A stretch of 32,211 bases of DNA from the NCBI GenBank assembly GCA_902536005.1, contig CACAVT010000011.1, forward strand, positions 1 through 32,211, in the 5' to 3' direction. Positions 1 to 9,273 of the stretch are shown here, one piece after another. This stretch comes from an uncultured Pelagibacteraceae bacterium (GTDB taxonomy: Bacteria > Pseudomonadota > Alphaproteobacteria > Pelagibacterales > Pelagibacteraceae). Position 1 is the stretch's first letter. The number at the start of each line of letters is the position of its first letter. The position numbers were made by a program, and so were the translations under genes. The notes under the pieces are model-generated. The model did no database searches. It was not told the origin of the DNA and was given only the letters and a program-made list of their open reading frames with translations.

Positions 1-1
1 T

Positions 2-913
2 ACTGTTAAAAGTAGAGAAAGTATTAAAGAAGCCTATTTTAATTATGGTGTAAAAACTTTTTCATTAGATACTAAAGATGAACTGATTAAAATAATTGAA
101 AGTACAAATAATGCTAAAGATTTAGAGTTATTTGTAAGAGTTGCTGTTTCAAATGAACATGCAGAAATTGATTTATCAAAAAAATTTGGCGCTTTAACAT
201 CTGAAGCAATAGGTTTATTAAGACTTGTAAAACAACATGCCATAAAGATTGGTTTAAGTTTTCATGTTGGTTCACAATGTATGCATCCAATTTCTTATTC
301 GAAAGGAATTAGTGAAATTGGAAATATAATTAAAAAGACAAAAATTATTCCACATTACATTAATGTAGGTGGAGGTTTCCCTACAATCTATCCTGACTTA
401 ATTCCACAATCTTTAATTAGTTACTTTAATGAAATAAATAAGAGTTTAGAAAATTTAAAGCTTGAAAAACTTCCTGAAATTATCTGTGAGCCTGGTAGAG
501 CTATAGTTGCGGAAAGTGGCTCAACAGTTGTAAGAGTTAATTTGAGGAAAAAACAAAAGCTTTATATTAATGATGGTACCTATGGTACTCTTTTTGATGC
601 TGGTACACCAAACATTGTATTCCCATCTAGAATGATTAAAGAAAATTCTAATAAAATAATTTCAAAAAAATTAACTGCTTTTGATTTCTTTGGACCTACA
701 TGTGATAGCATGGATTATATGAAAGGTCCTTTTTTGCTTCCAAATAATATAAAAGAAAATGATTATATTGAACTTGGTCAACTTGGGGCATACGGATTAA
801 CATTTAGAACTCAGTTTAATGGTTATTACTCAAATGAAATTTATGAAGTTGAAGATAACCCAATAATGACAATGTATGATAAAGACATTAACAAAGCTAA
901 CATGGTAGCTTAA
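2..913 (+). CDS. Ornithine/lysine decarboxylase, PLP fold type III (5'-truncated by window edge)
   Basis: Frame is open from base 2 through the annotated M at 281. Motifs FHVGSQC, INVGGGFP, CEPGRA, FGPTCDSMD and ELGQLGAYG are typical of the ODC/LDC/DAPDC family; GPTCDS favours ODC/LDC. Confidence 0.88.
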   Translation, partial: TVKSRESIKEAYFNYGVKTFSLDTKDELIKIIESTNNAKDLELFVRVAVSNEHAEIDLSKKFGALTSEAIGLLRLVKQHAIKIGLSFHVGSQCMHPISYSKGISEIGNIIKKTKIIPHYINVGGGFPTIYPDLIPQSLISYFNEINKSLENLKLEKLPEIICEPGRAIVAESGSTVVRVNLRKKQKLYINDGTYGTLFDAGTPNIVFPSRMIKENSNKIISKKLTAFDFFGPTCDSMDYMKGPFLLPNNIKENDYIELGQLGAYGLTFRTQFNGYYSNEIYEVEDNPIMTMYDKDINKANMVA

Positions 914-1956
914 TGTCGAGTCAAAAAAATCCAGGTCATAACAGTAAAAGAGATTTCTTAAAAAATCCTGTTGAGCATATCGATATAACTTCTTTTGATA
1001 GTAGAAAAATTATATCCTCAATGGAAAAAATGTCATTTGTTTCTAGAGAAACAGCAAATGCTGCTAAAATTTATAACGAGATGCTTAAAGATAAAGATTG
1101 TACAATTTTCCTTACTTTAGCAGGCTCTACTTCGGCAGCTGGATGCATGAATATTTATAAAGATTTAGTTAAATATAATATGGTAGATGCAATCGTTGCA
1201 ACAGGTGCCTCAATAGTAGATATGGATTTTTTTGAAGCTCTTGGTTTTAAACATTACCAAGGTTCACAATTTCAAGATGATACTGAGCTGAGGAATAACT
1301 ATATAGATAGAATTTACGATACCTATATAGATGAAGAAGAGCTTCAAATGTGTGATAAAATCATATGTGAAATCGCAAATAACTTAGAAGCGAGAAGCTA
1401 TACTTCAAGAGAGTTCATTTATGAAATGGGAAAATATTTAAAGAATAACTCAAAGAAAAACGACTCTTTGATTGAAACAGCTTTTGACAACAATGTTCCT
1501 ATCTTCTGCCCTGCTTTTACCGACTCAAGTGCAGGATTTGGGTTAGTTATGCATCAAGAACAAAATCCAAAAAAACATATGACGATAGACTCGGTTAGAG
1601 AATTTAGAGAACTAACAGAAATTAAAATCAAATCTAAAGGTTCTGGATTATTTATGATTGGTGGTGGTGTGCCTAAAAACTTTATTCAAGATACTGTAAT
1701 TTGTGCTGAACTATTAGGAAAAGATGTAGACATGCATAAATATGCTGTTCAAATTACTGTTGCTGATAGTAGAGACGGTGCTTGTAGTAGCTCCACATTA
1801 AAAGAAGCAAGTTCATGGGGAAAAGTAGATATTACAAAAGAACAGATGGTGTTTGCAGAAGCAACTAGTGTTTTACCATTGATAGCAAGTGATGCTTATC
1901 ATAAGGCTGAGTGGAAAAATAGAACAAGAAAAAACTTTACTAAAATTTTTGAATAA
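913..1956 (+). CDS. Deoxyhypusine synthase-like protein (probable homospermidine synthase-type aminobutyltransferase)
   Basis: 347 aa. LTLAGSTSAAG, IVATGASIVDMD, GGGVPKNF and C-terminal EASSWGKVD, which carries the DHS active-site lysine context (WGK). Start overlaps the upstream stop (TAATG). Confidence 0.85.
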   Translation: MSSQKNPGHNSKRDFLKNPVEHIDITSFDSRKIISSMEKMSFVSRETANAAKIYNEMLKDKDCTIFLTLAGSTSAAGCMNIYKDLVKYNMVDAIVATGASIVDMDFFEALGFKHYQGSQFQDDTELRNNYIDRIYDTYIDEEELQMCDKIICEIANNLEARSYTSREFIYEMGKYLKNNSKKNDSLIETAFDNNVPIFCPAFTDSSAGFGLVMHQEQNPKKHMTIDSVREFRELTEIKIKSKGSGLFMIGGGVPKNFIQDTVICAELLGKDVDMHKYAVQITVADSRDGACSSSTLKEASSWGKVDITKEQMVFAEATSVLPLIASDAYHKAEWKNRTRKNFTKIFE

Positions 1957-1958
1957 AA

Positions 1959-2834
1959 TTGAAATATCTATCAAATAAAAACGGGTTTTTAGGAATTGAT
2001 AATAAATTTAGCTTTAAAGAAAAAGCTGTAATTGTTCCATTTGGTTTAGAAAAAACAGTCAGTTATGGGGGAGGAACAAAAAATGGACCTAAAGAAATTA
2101 TAAAAGCATCTCATCAAGTTGAGCTGTATGATGAAGAGCTTAATTGCGAACCTTATAAAAAAATAGGTATTAAAACTTTAAAACCATTTAAAATTGATAA
2201 AAATATCAAAAAAGCACTGAATAAAATCTCTAATATTAATAAAGAAATTTTAAATAAAAAACTCTTTCCAATGACTTTGGGTGGAGAGCATTCAATAACG
2301 CCTGGATGTATTGTTCCTTTTACTAAAAAATATAAAAACATTTGTCTGTTACATTTTGATGCTCATGCAGATTTACGTCAAAGTTATAATGGAGAAAAAT
2401 TTTCACATGCCTCAGCTATTAGAAGGTGTTTAGATTATAAAAACGTTTCGTTAATTTCATTTGGCATAAGAAATATCTCGGAAAGTGAAATCCCATTTTT
2501 AAAAAAAAATTCTTCAAGAATAAATATTTTTTGGGCGAAAGATAAAAAAAAATGGAATTTATCTAAATTTAAAAAACTAATTAAAAATAAAACTGTTTAT
2601 CTTACATTTGATGTAGATGGGCTAGATTCAAGTATTATGCCAGCAACCGGTACACCTGAACCAGGAGGACTTTTGTGGGATGAAACATTGGATATAATAA
2701 GAATTGCAGCTAAAAACTCGAAAATTGTTGGTGCAGATATTAATGAACTGTCTCCAATTAAAGGATTTAATTCTTATAATTTTCTTGTTGCAAAGCTAGC
2801 TTATAAAATCTTGTCTTATAAATTTTTATATTAA
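1959..2834 (+). CDS. speB: Agmatinase / ureohydrolase family protein
   Basis: 291 aa with GGEHS, HFDAHADLR and FDVDGLDSSIMPATGTPEPGGL metal-binding motifs of the arginase/agmatinase family. TTG start. Confidence 0.88.
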   Translation: MKYLSNKNGFLGIDNKFSFKEKAVIVPFGLEKTVSYGGGTKNGPKEIIKASHQVELYDEELNCEPYKKIGIKTLKPFKIDKNIKKALNKISNINKEILNKKLFPMTLGGEHSITPGCIVPFTKKYKNICLLHFDAHADLRQSYNGEKFSHASAIRRCLDYKNVSLISFGIRNISESEIPFLKKNSSRINIFWAKDKKKWNLSKFKKLIKNKTVYLTFDVDGLDSSIMPATGTPEPGGLLWDETLDIIRIAAKNSKIVGADINELSPIKGFNSYNFLVAKLAYKILSYKFLY

Positions 2835-3385
2835 ACTTTAATTGGTTTAATAATTTTCAATAACATTCTAAACGGTATCAACATTATTAGAGCAACTAAA
2901 ACTTTTACTGCTAAATCTCCTAGAGATAAAGTAACCCAAGGTACCCCTGTTGCATAAAATGATATTGAGAAAAATAAAAATGTGTCAACTGTTGATCCAA
3001 TCAAAGATGAAGTAAGTGGAGCTACAAACCACTCTTTTTTTCTTAATCGATCAAAAATTTGAATATCTAATAATTGAGCAGTAATAAAAGCTACCCCTGA
3101 TCCTATTGCAATTCTGACAGATATTAAATCTGCAAAATCAGTTGAGAATAACAATGTAAATATAATTCCTATTAAAAAGCCCAAATATACAATTTGCCTT
3201 GCTAATAATTTTCCATAAGACCTATTTGCTAAATCTGTTATTAAAAAAGCTATTGGATAACTAAAAGCTCCATAAGTTAAAATCTCATTTAATCCAAAAT
3301 AGTTTATTGGGAACTGAACTAAATAATTAGAAGATAGTACAACAATCCCCATCATTATTGACAGGGTGATAAATAATTTGTTCAT
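2831..3385 (-). CDS. yhhQ: Queuosine precursor transporter (YhhQ/VUT family)
   Basis: 184 aa membrane protein with FLITDLANRSYGKLLARQIVYLGF and a GSTVDTFLFFSISF-type motif. Confidence 0.82.
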   Translation of the reverse strand: MNKLFITLSIMMGIVVLSSNYLVQFPINYFGLNEILTYGAFSYPIAFLITDLANRSYGKLLARQIVYLGFLIGIIFTLLFSTDFADLISVRIAIGSGVAFITAQLLDIQIFDRLRKKEWFVAPLTSSLIGSTVDTFLFFSISFYATGVPWVTLSLGDLAVKVLVALIMLIPFRMLLKIIKPIKV

Positions 3386-3696
3386 TAAGCTGATTTAGCT
3401 ACAGGTTTCTTTTTAAAAGGGGATTTAATTAAAACTACTTTTTTCAACTTTTTTAATCTAGGAGATAAATTTTTATTTTTTACAGTTTTTAAAAATTCAT
3501 CAAAACTTCCTTTTTTGTCAACTGATCTTACACCTGAATTGCTTACAGTAAGTTTTAAACTTCTTCCAGTAAGCTCACTTGTAAATTTTACTTTTTTAAG
3601 ATTCGGTAAAAATCTTCTTTTAGTCTTGTTGTTAGCATGACTAACATTATGACCTTTCATAGGAATTTTACCGGTAAGTTCACATTTTTTTGACAT
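3385..3696 (-). CDS. rpmB: 50S ribosomal protein L28
   Basis: [36 protein letters not shown] is the L28 N-terminus. The track ORF start at 3798 is 34 codons too far upstream, runs into pyrD and crosses the promoter; the ATG is at 3696. Confidence 0.95.
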   Translation of the reverse strand: MSKKCELTGKIPMKGHNVSHANNKTKRRFLPNLKKVKFTSELTGRSLKLTVSNSGVRSVDKKGSFDEFLKTVKNKNLSPRLKKLKKVVLIKSPFKKKPVAKSA

Positions 3697-3708
3697 AATA
3701 ACAGTGCC

Positions 3709-3737
3709 TATATAAGGGGAGATATTGAAGGCGTCAA
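3709..3737 (-). promoter_or_regulatory. Predicted sigma70-type promoter for rpmB (TTGACG-N17-TATATA)
   Basis: Reverse complement reads TTGACG (3737-3732), 17-nt spacer, TATATA (3714-3709) in the pyrD-rpmB intergenic gap. Predicted TSS about 3702. Confidence 0.6.
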
Positions 3738-3748
3738 GTTTAATACAT

Positions 3749-4801
3749 TTAAGAAACAGTTTTATTTCCCACAATTTCTGTGAAATTTTTGACACCATCT
3801 CTTATTAGTAATTCTTTTAGGTCCTTTTTAATCATCCCAGCAATATTGGGTCCTTGAAATACCATGCCGGTATACAACTGAACATAATCTGCTCCTAATA
3901 AAAACTTGTCATAAGCTGCTTTACCAGAGTCAACACCACCTACTCCAATTATTTTAATTTTACCTTTTATTAAATTATAGAATTTACTTATTAAAAGATT
4001 TGATTTTTTCTCAATAGGTTTTCCAGATAAACCACCTTTTTGATGTCTCTGTATATTTTGAAGTGTTTCTCGAGAAGATTCGGAAGTATTTGAAATTATT
4101 ATTGCGCTTATTTCATTTTCTAAAAGTATTTCTGAAATTAAGTCAATTTGATTTTCATTTATATCTGGTGAAATTTTTACAGCTACAGGAATTTCAGTTT
4201 TTAATTGTTTTTTTTTCTCTGATATAGATTTTAATAACTCTTTTAATTTATTCTCATCATGAAAGTTTCTTAGATTTTCAGTATTTGGTGACGAAATATT
4301 AATTGTAATATAATCTGCAACTTCAGAAAATTTTTCTAATCCAATTAAATAATCATTCAATCTATCATTAGAATCTTTGTTTGGACCTATATTTACACCA
4401 AGCACACCTAGTTTTTTATTAGATTTTATTCTGTTTAATATTGTATCTGATCCGTGGTTGTTAAAACCTAACCTATTAATTAATGCTTGATCTTCTACCA
4501 ATCTAAATACTCTTGGTTTTTCATTTCCATATTGTTTTAATGGAGTAACTGTACCTACTTCAACAAATCCAAAACCTAGCTTAAATAAAGGGTTATATAC
4601 CTCTGCATTCTTATCAAAACCTGCAGCAATACCGATAGGATTATCAAGATCTTGATTAAATAATTTTGTTTTTAAAATTGGATCGTTTTTGTTTTCATCA
4701 AATATATTTGAAACTAAATTGAGTTTGAGTGATTGAATTGCTAAAAAATGTGCTCTTTCAGGATCTATTTTAAATATTAAAGATCTTAAATTTGAATACA
4801 T
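3749..4801 (-). CDS. pyrD: Dihydroorotate dehydrogenase (quinone), class 2
   Basis: 350 aa. [74 protein letters not shown]. Confidence 0.96.
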   Translation of the reverse strand: MYSNLRSLIFKIDPERAHFLAIQSLKLNLVSNIFDENKNDPILKTKLFNQDLDNPIGIAAGFDKNAEVYNPLFKLGFGFVEVGTVTPLKQYGNEKPRVFRLVEDQALINRLGFNNHGSDTILNRIKSNKKLGVLGVNIGPNKDSNDRLNDYLIGLEKFSEVADYITINISSPNTENLRNFHDENKLKELLKSISEKKKQLKTEIPVAVKISPDINENQIDLISEILLENEISAIIISNTSESSRETLQNIQRHQKGGLSGKPIEKKSNLLISKFYNLIKGKIKIIGVGGVDSGKAAYDKFLLGADYVQLYTGMVFQGPNIAGMIKKDLKELLIRDGVKNFTEIVGNKTVS

Positions 4802-6363
4802 TATTTCAATTTACTAATTATCAATTCTTTTGTTTCTTTAACACCGAAAAAACTTATAAAAAAACCCATTCTAGGTCCATTTTCATCTCCAAACACCACT
4901 TCATAAATTAACTTAAACCAATCTCTTAAGTTTTCTGCATACCCATTTTCTTTGCCTGTTGAATAAATTAATGTTTGTATATCCTCTGGAGACATTTGGT
5001 CATTACATTGTTCTAAAGTTTTAACTAAGGCTTGTAGAGCTAATTTTTCATTTTCAGATGGATTTTTATATTTTTTTTGAGCCTTAATAACATCATTAAA
5101 ATACTTAATTGCATAACCAACTAGTCCATCAAAAATCGGAAAATTTTTTTCATGAATATTAGATTTGTATTTTTTAACAAACTTCCATAATAAATCTTTG
5201 TTATCAGCGTTACTTGTTTCAACTAAATTCAACAACATAGAAAAGGTCATAATGATCTCTTCTTTTGGAATATGTCCATTATGAACATGCCAAACAGGAT
5301 TCATCACTAATTGTTGTTCAGTTTGTTTTTTTGATTTTTCAATATTATCAAGGTACTCATCTACAGCTTTAGGGACTATTTCTTTATAAAGTTTTTTTGC
5401 TCTTTTTGGATTTTGATACATGTATAAAGATAAGCTTTCGGGTGAAGCATATTTTAACCATTGGTCGATCGTAATGCCATTTCCTTTTGATTTTGAAATT
5501 TTTTCACCCTTTTCATCAAGAAATAATTCATAAGCAAATCCAGATGGATGTTTTTTACCAATTAAATTTATTATTTTGGTCGATAAAATTGCACTCTCAA
5601 TAAGGTCTTTTCCATACATTTCAAAATCTATATCTAGAGCATACCATCTCATTGCCCAATCAACTTTCCATTGTAATTTACAATTTCCATCCAAAATACT
5701 AGATTCTAATTTTTTACCTTTATTATCAAAAATTATTCTAGAATTTTTTTTATCAATTTCTATAACTGGAATTTCGAGGACATGACCTGTATCTGGACAA
5801 ATTGGTAAAAAGGGGCAGTAAGTTTGCTGACGTTCTTTGCCTAAAGTTGGAAGTATAATGTTCATTATACCATCGTAATTTTCTAAAATAATTTTTAAAG
5901 TTGGGTTGAAAAAACCACCTTTATATAAAGATGTCGAACTTTTAAAACTGTATTTAAAATTAAAACTATTTAAAAAATCTTTTAACATTTCATTATTATG
6001 CTCTCCAAAACTTGCAAATTTTTCAAATGGATCAGGAACTTGTGTTAATGGTTTATGTAAGTTTTTGTTTAGTAATTCCTGATTAGGAACATTGTCAGGA
6101 ACTTTTCTTAGACCATCCATATCATCAGAAAAAGTAATTATCTCAGTTGGTAAATCTGTAAGTTGCTTTAAGGCATTCACCATCATTGAAGTTCTTGCAA
6201 CTTCGCCAAATGTTCCGATATGAGGAAGACCACTTGGACCATATCCTGTTTGAAGGGTAATTTTCCCTTTTTTATCAATAAATGATTTTCTCTCACGAAG
6301 CATTTTTTTTGCCTCAACGAAAGGCCAAGCACTTGTTTTGTCTAAAATTTCTTTTTTAATCAC
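4801..6363 (-). CDS. lysK: Lysyl-tRNA synthetase, class I
   Basis: 520 aa. GPSGLPHIGTFGEVART (HIGH-like) and KISKSKGNGITIDQWL (KMSKS) motifs; class I LysRS is the usual alphaproteobacterial form. Confidence 0.93.
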   Translation of the reverse strand: MIKKEILDKTSAWPFVEAKKMLRERKSFIDKKGKITLQTGYGPSGLPHIGTFGEVARTSMMVNALKQLTDLPTEIITFSDDMDGLRKVPDNVPNQELLNKNLHKPLTQVPDPFEKFASFGEHNNEMLKDFLNSFNFKYSFKSSTSLYKGGFFNPTLKIILENYDGIMNIILPTLGKERQQTYCPFLPICPDTGHVLEIPVIEIDKKNSRIIFDNKGKKLESSILDGNCKLQWKVDWAMRWYALDIDFEMYGKDLIESAILSTKIINLIGKKHPSGFAYELFLDEKGEKISKSKGNGITIDQWLKYASPESLSLYMYQNPKRAKKLYKEIVPKAVDEYLDNIEKSKKQTEQQLVMNPVWHVHNGHIPKEEIIMTFSMLLNLVETSNADNKDLLWKFVKKYKSNIHEKNFPIFDGLVGYAIKYFNDVIKAQKKYKNPSENEKLALQALVKTLEQCNDQMSPEDIQTLIYSTGKENGYAENLRDWFKLIYEVVFGDENGPRMGFFISFFGVKETKELIISKLK

Positions 6364-6454
6364 GAGTATATCTTTTATAAAAATCTTAAATTGGCGATTT
6401 TATTAATTCTTATAGAGTTGAAATTTATTTACCATAAAATAATGTTCTTTCAAA

Positions 6455-7894
6455 ATGTCTAATTATAAAACTGTTTTTTTTACACTTGGAATTTTGCAAA
6501 TAATTTTAGGGGTCTCAATGTTCATCCCTATAATAGCTCAATTTATTTATTCAGAAATAGATTCATCATTTTTTGGTGCATCTATTGTTACTATAATTTT
6601 TGGATCATTATTTTTTCTTTCAAATCTAGACCACGACAAAAAATTAAATTTACAACAAGCATTTTTATTAACTGCTTTGTCCTGGTTAAGTATTGCTATT
6701 TTTGGATCTTTACCATTTATATTTTCGACTATCGAGCTTTCAATTACCGATGCTTTTTTTGAGAGTATGTCTGGTATTACAACAACTGGATCTACAATTA
6801 TTTCCAACTTAGAGAATACTCCAAAAGGGATTCTATTATGGAGAGCAATACTACAATGGTTGGGGGGTATTGGTATTATTGTAATGGCAATTACACTAAT
6901 GCCCATAATGAATGTTGGTGGGATGCAATTATTTAAAATTTCTGGCAACGACTCTTCTGAAAAAATTCTTCCTAAATCAAAAGAAATAGCTTTAAGACTT
7001 ATTTATATTTATTCAGGCCTAACTGCTCTTTGTGCATTATCATATTGGGTATTTGGAATGGGAAAATTTGATAGTTTAACTCATTCTATGACTACCATAG
7101 CTACAGGTGGATTTTCTAATTATAATCAATCTATCGGATATTTTGACAGTGTTCTTATAGAAATATCATCGATGATTTTTATAATTTTAGGAAGTATTCC
7201 GTTTATTGCATATATTAAATTTATTAGTGGTAATAAAAAAATATTCTTTAACGATATTCAAATCAGAACATTTATTAAAATAATAATTATAAGCATTATT
7301 ATATTATCAATTTATTTATTATTTAATAATAACGGAAACTTTAGTTTAAGATCTGTTTTTTTTAATACAATTTCAATATTGACTGGAACAGGTTATGTAA
7401 ATGCTGAATTCGATGGTTGGGGAAGTTTTCCTATAACAATATTTCTTGCATTAATGTTTATTGGGGGCTGTGCTGGATCAACTACTTGTGGAGTCAAAAT
7501 TTTTAGAATTCAAATTCTATATTTATTTATATTAAATCAATTAAAAAAAATTATATATCCCAAGGGAATATTTGTAATTAAATACGATCAAGGATCTGTT
7601 GATGATAAATTTATTGCATCAATAATTTCATTTATTTATTTTTACTTTGTTATTTTTTTTATTTTGGCTGCATTATTATCATTAACTGGTCTTGATTTTA
7701 TAACTGCTATCTCTGGAGCGGCAACATCAATATCAAATGTTGGTCCTGGTTTAGGCCCTATAATAGGACCTAATGGAGATTTTTCATCTTTGCCCGATAT
7801 TTCTAAATGGATCTTAACTGTAGGTATGATTTTAGGTAGACTTGAGTTGTTTGCAATATTAGTATTGTTCTTACCATCTTTTTGGAGAAATTAA
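6455..7894 (+). CDS. trkH: TrkH family potassium uptake protein
   Basis: 479 aa polytopic protein. SGITTTGSTI, TTIATGGFSNYN, LTGTGYVNAEFDGWG, GGCAGSTTCGVKIFR and ATSISNVGPGLG are the repeated selectivity-filter motifs of Trk/Ktr. Confidence 0.93.
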   Translation: MSNYKTVFFTLGILQIILGVSMFIPIIAQFIYSEIDSSFFGASIVTIIFGSLFFLSNLDHDKKLNLQQAFLLTALSWLSIAIFGSLPFIFSTIELSITDAFFESMSGITTTGSTIISNLENTPKGILLWRAILQWLGGIGIIVMAITLMPIMNVGGMQLFKISGNDSSEKILPKSKEIALRLIYIYSGLTALCALSYWVFGMGKFDSLTHSMTTIATGGFSNYNQSIGYFDSVLIEISSMIFIILGSIPFIAYIKFISGNKKIFFNDIQIRTFIKIIIISIIILSIYLLFNNNGNFSLRSVFFNTISILTGTGYVNAEFDGWGSFPITIFLALMFIGGCAGSTTCGVKIFRIQILYLFILNQLKKIIYPKGIFVIKYDQGSVDDKFIASIISFIYFYFVIFFILAALLSLTGLDFITAISGAATSISNVGPGLGPIIGPNGDFSSLPDISKWILTVGMILGRLELFAILVLFLPSFWRN

Positions 7895-7896
7895 TT

Positions 7897-9273
7897 ATGT
7901 CTGAAACAAAGAAACAAACATGGCTTGATTCTCTTGCAGTTTATAAAGATATTCGAATGGTAAGAATTCTTTTATTAGGTGCAATAAGTGGATTTCCATG
8001 GGTATTAATTGCAAGTAGCTTAAGTCTTTGGCTTAAAGAAGAAGGTCTTAGTAGATCAACAATTGGATGGGCAGGTTTAATTTTTGGAGTATACGCTTTC
8101 AATTATTTGTGGGCTCCCATTATAGATAGACTTCAAATTCCAATACTAACAAAAAAATTAGGTCATAGAAGAGCATGGATAGTTTTGATGCAATTAATTA
8201 TTTTGTTAAGTCTTGTTGTTTGGAGTGTGATTAATCCAACAGAAAATTTGGCTTTATTAATTACTGTAGGTTTAATTATTGCCATCGCGTCAGCAACTCA
8301 AGATATAACTGTAGATGCATTAAGGATTGAACAGATAAATGAAAATGAAGGAAAATCAATGGCTGCGGGCGCAGCCATGGCTGTTGTTGGTTGGTGGACA
8401 GGTTATAAATTAGGTGGAGTTGTTGCTTTATTTACGGCAGAATTTTTTGAAAACCTAGGGGTAGCTGACTACTGGCAAGCAACTTTTTTAATTTTAGGTA
8501 TTTTAATAATTTTAATGAATATTGGATTAATGTTTGTTCATGAACCTATAGAGACAAGCAGACAAGCAAAACAGAGAGAAACAGACAAATTAATTGAAGG
8601 AAAACTTGGATCTAGCAATATTATTACAAACTTTATCGCATATATTACAGGAACTATAGGCGGACCTATTATTAGTTTTTTTAGAAAAAATGGTTTTGCC
8701 ATTGCAGCTGGAATTTTAGGATTTGTTTTCTTGTTTAAGATAGGTGAGGCATTTATGGGAAGAATGTCTATTGTTTTTTATAAAGAAATTGGTTTCTCCA
8801 AAGGTCAAATTGCAATTTATTCAAAAGGTCTTGGCTGGATAACAACAGTTGTATTTACTTTGTTGGGTGGAGTAATGGCCATGAGAGCTGGAACAATTAA
8901 AACTATGTTCTTTGCTGGTGGGTTAATGGCTATAACCAATCTTTTATTTGCAGTTTTAGCATGGACTGGAAAATCAGAAATTTTATTTGCAATTGCGGTT
9001 ATAGCTGATGATATCACAGCAGCTTTTGCAACTGTAGCATTTGTTGCATTTATATCATTACTAGTTGATAGAACTTATACAGCCACACAATATGCATTAC
9101 TTGCTTCAATTGGTACTGCTGGTCGTACTACTTTAGCTTCATCCTCAGGAGCTCTAGTTGACTGGTTAAACGGAGATTGGGGAACATTTTTTGTTTTAAC
9201 GACTATAATGGTGATACCATCATTAATTTGTTTGTGGTTAATTAAAAACAAAATTAAAATTGGTGCAAAATAA
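7897..9273 (+). CDS. MFS permease, AmpG-like (candidate muropeptide transporter)
   Basis: GFPWVLIASSLSLWLKEEGLSRSTIGWAGLIFGVYAFNYLWAPIIDR and ASATQDITVDALR resemble AmpG. ATG at 7897 preferred over the track's TTG at 7882. Confidence 0.75.
   Translation: MSETKKQTWLDSLAVYKDIRMVRILLLGAISGFPWVLIASSLSLWLKEEGLSRSTIGWAGLIFGVYAFNYLWAPIIDRLQIPILTKKLGHRRAWIVLMQLIILLSLVVWSVINPTENLALLITVGLIIAIASATQDITVDALRIEQINENEGKSMAAGAAMAVVGWWTGYKLGGVVALFTAEFFENLGVADYWQATFLILGILIILMNIGLMFVHEPIETSRQAKQRETDKLIEGKLGSSNIITNFIAYITGTIGGPIISFFRKNGFAIAAGILGFVFLFKIGEAFMGRMSIVFYKEIGFSKGQIAIYSKGLGWITTVVFTLLGGVMAMRAGTIKTMFFAGGLMAITNLLFAVLAWTGKSEILFAIAVIADDITAAFATVAFVAFISLLVDRTYTATQYALLASIGTAGRTTLASSSGALVDWLNGDWGTFFVLTTIMVIPSLICLWLIKNKIKIGAK

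Noticed and set aside
43-243. 66-aa minus-strand ORF at the window start
   Set aside because: Antisense to the in-frame N-terminal part of the ODC/LDC decarboxylase, which continues upstream of the track's M at 281.
3697-3798. N-terminal extension of rpmB in the ORF track (start 3798)
   Set aside because: The extension crosses the pyrD 3' end and the predicted promoter, and has no L28 homology; L28 begins at [10 protein letters not shown] (3696).
6364-6454. Divergent lysK-trkH intergenic region searched for promoters, riboswitch or tRNA
   Set aside because: TTGGCG and TTGAAA boxes lack a correctly spaced -10; no conserved RNA fold recognised.
6547-6948. 133-aa minus-strand ORF within trkH
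   Set aside because: Antisense to a strongly supported TrkH; no recognisable domain.
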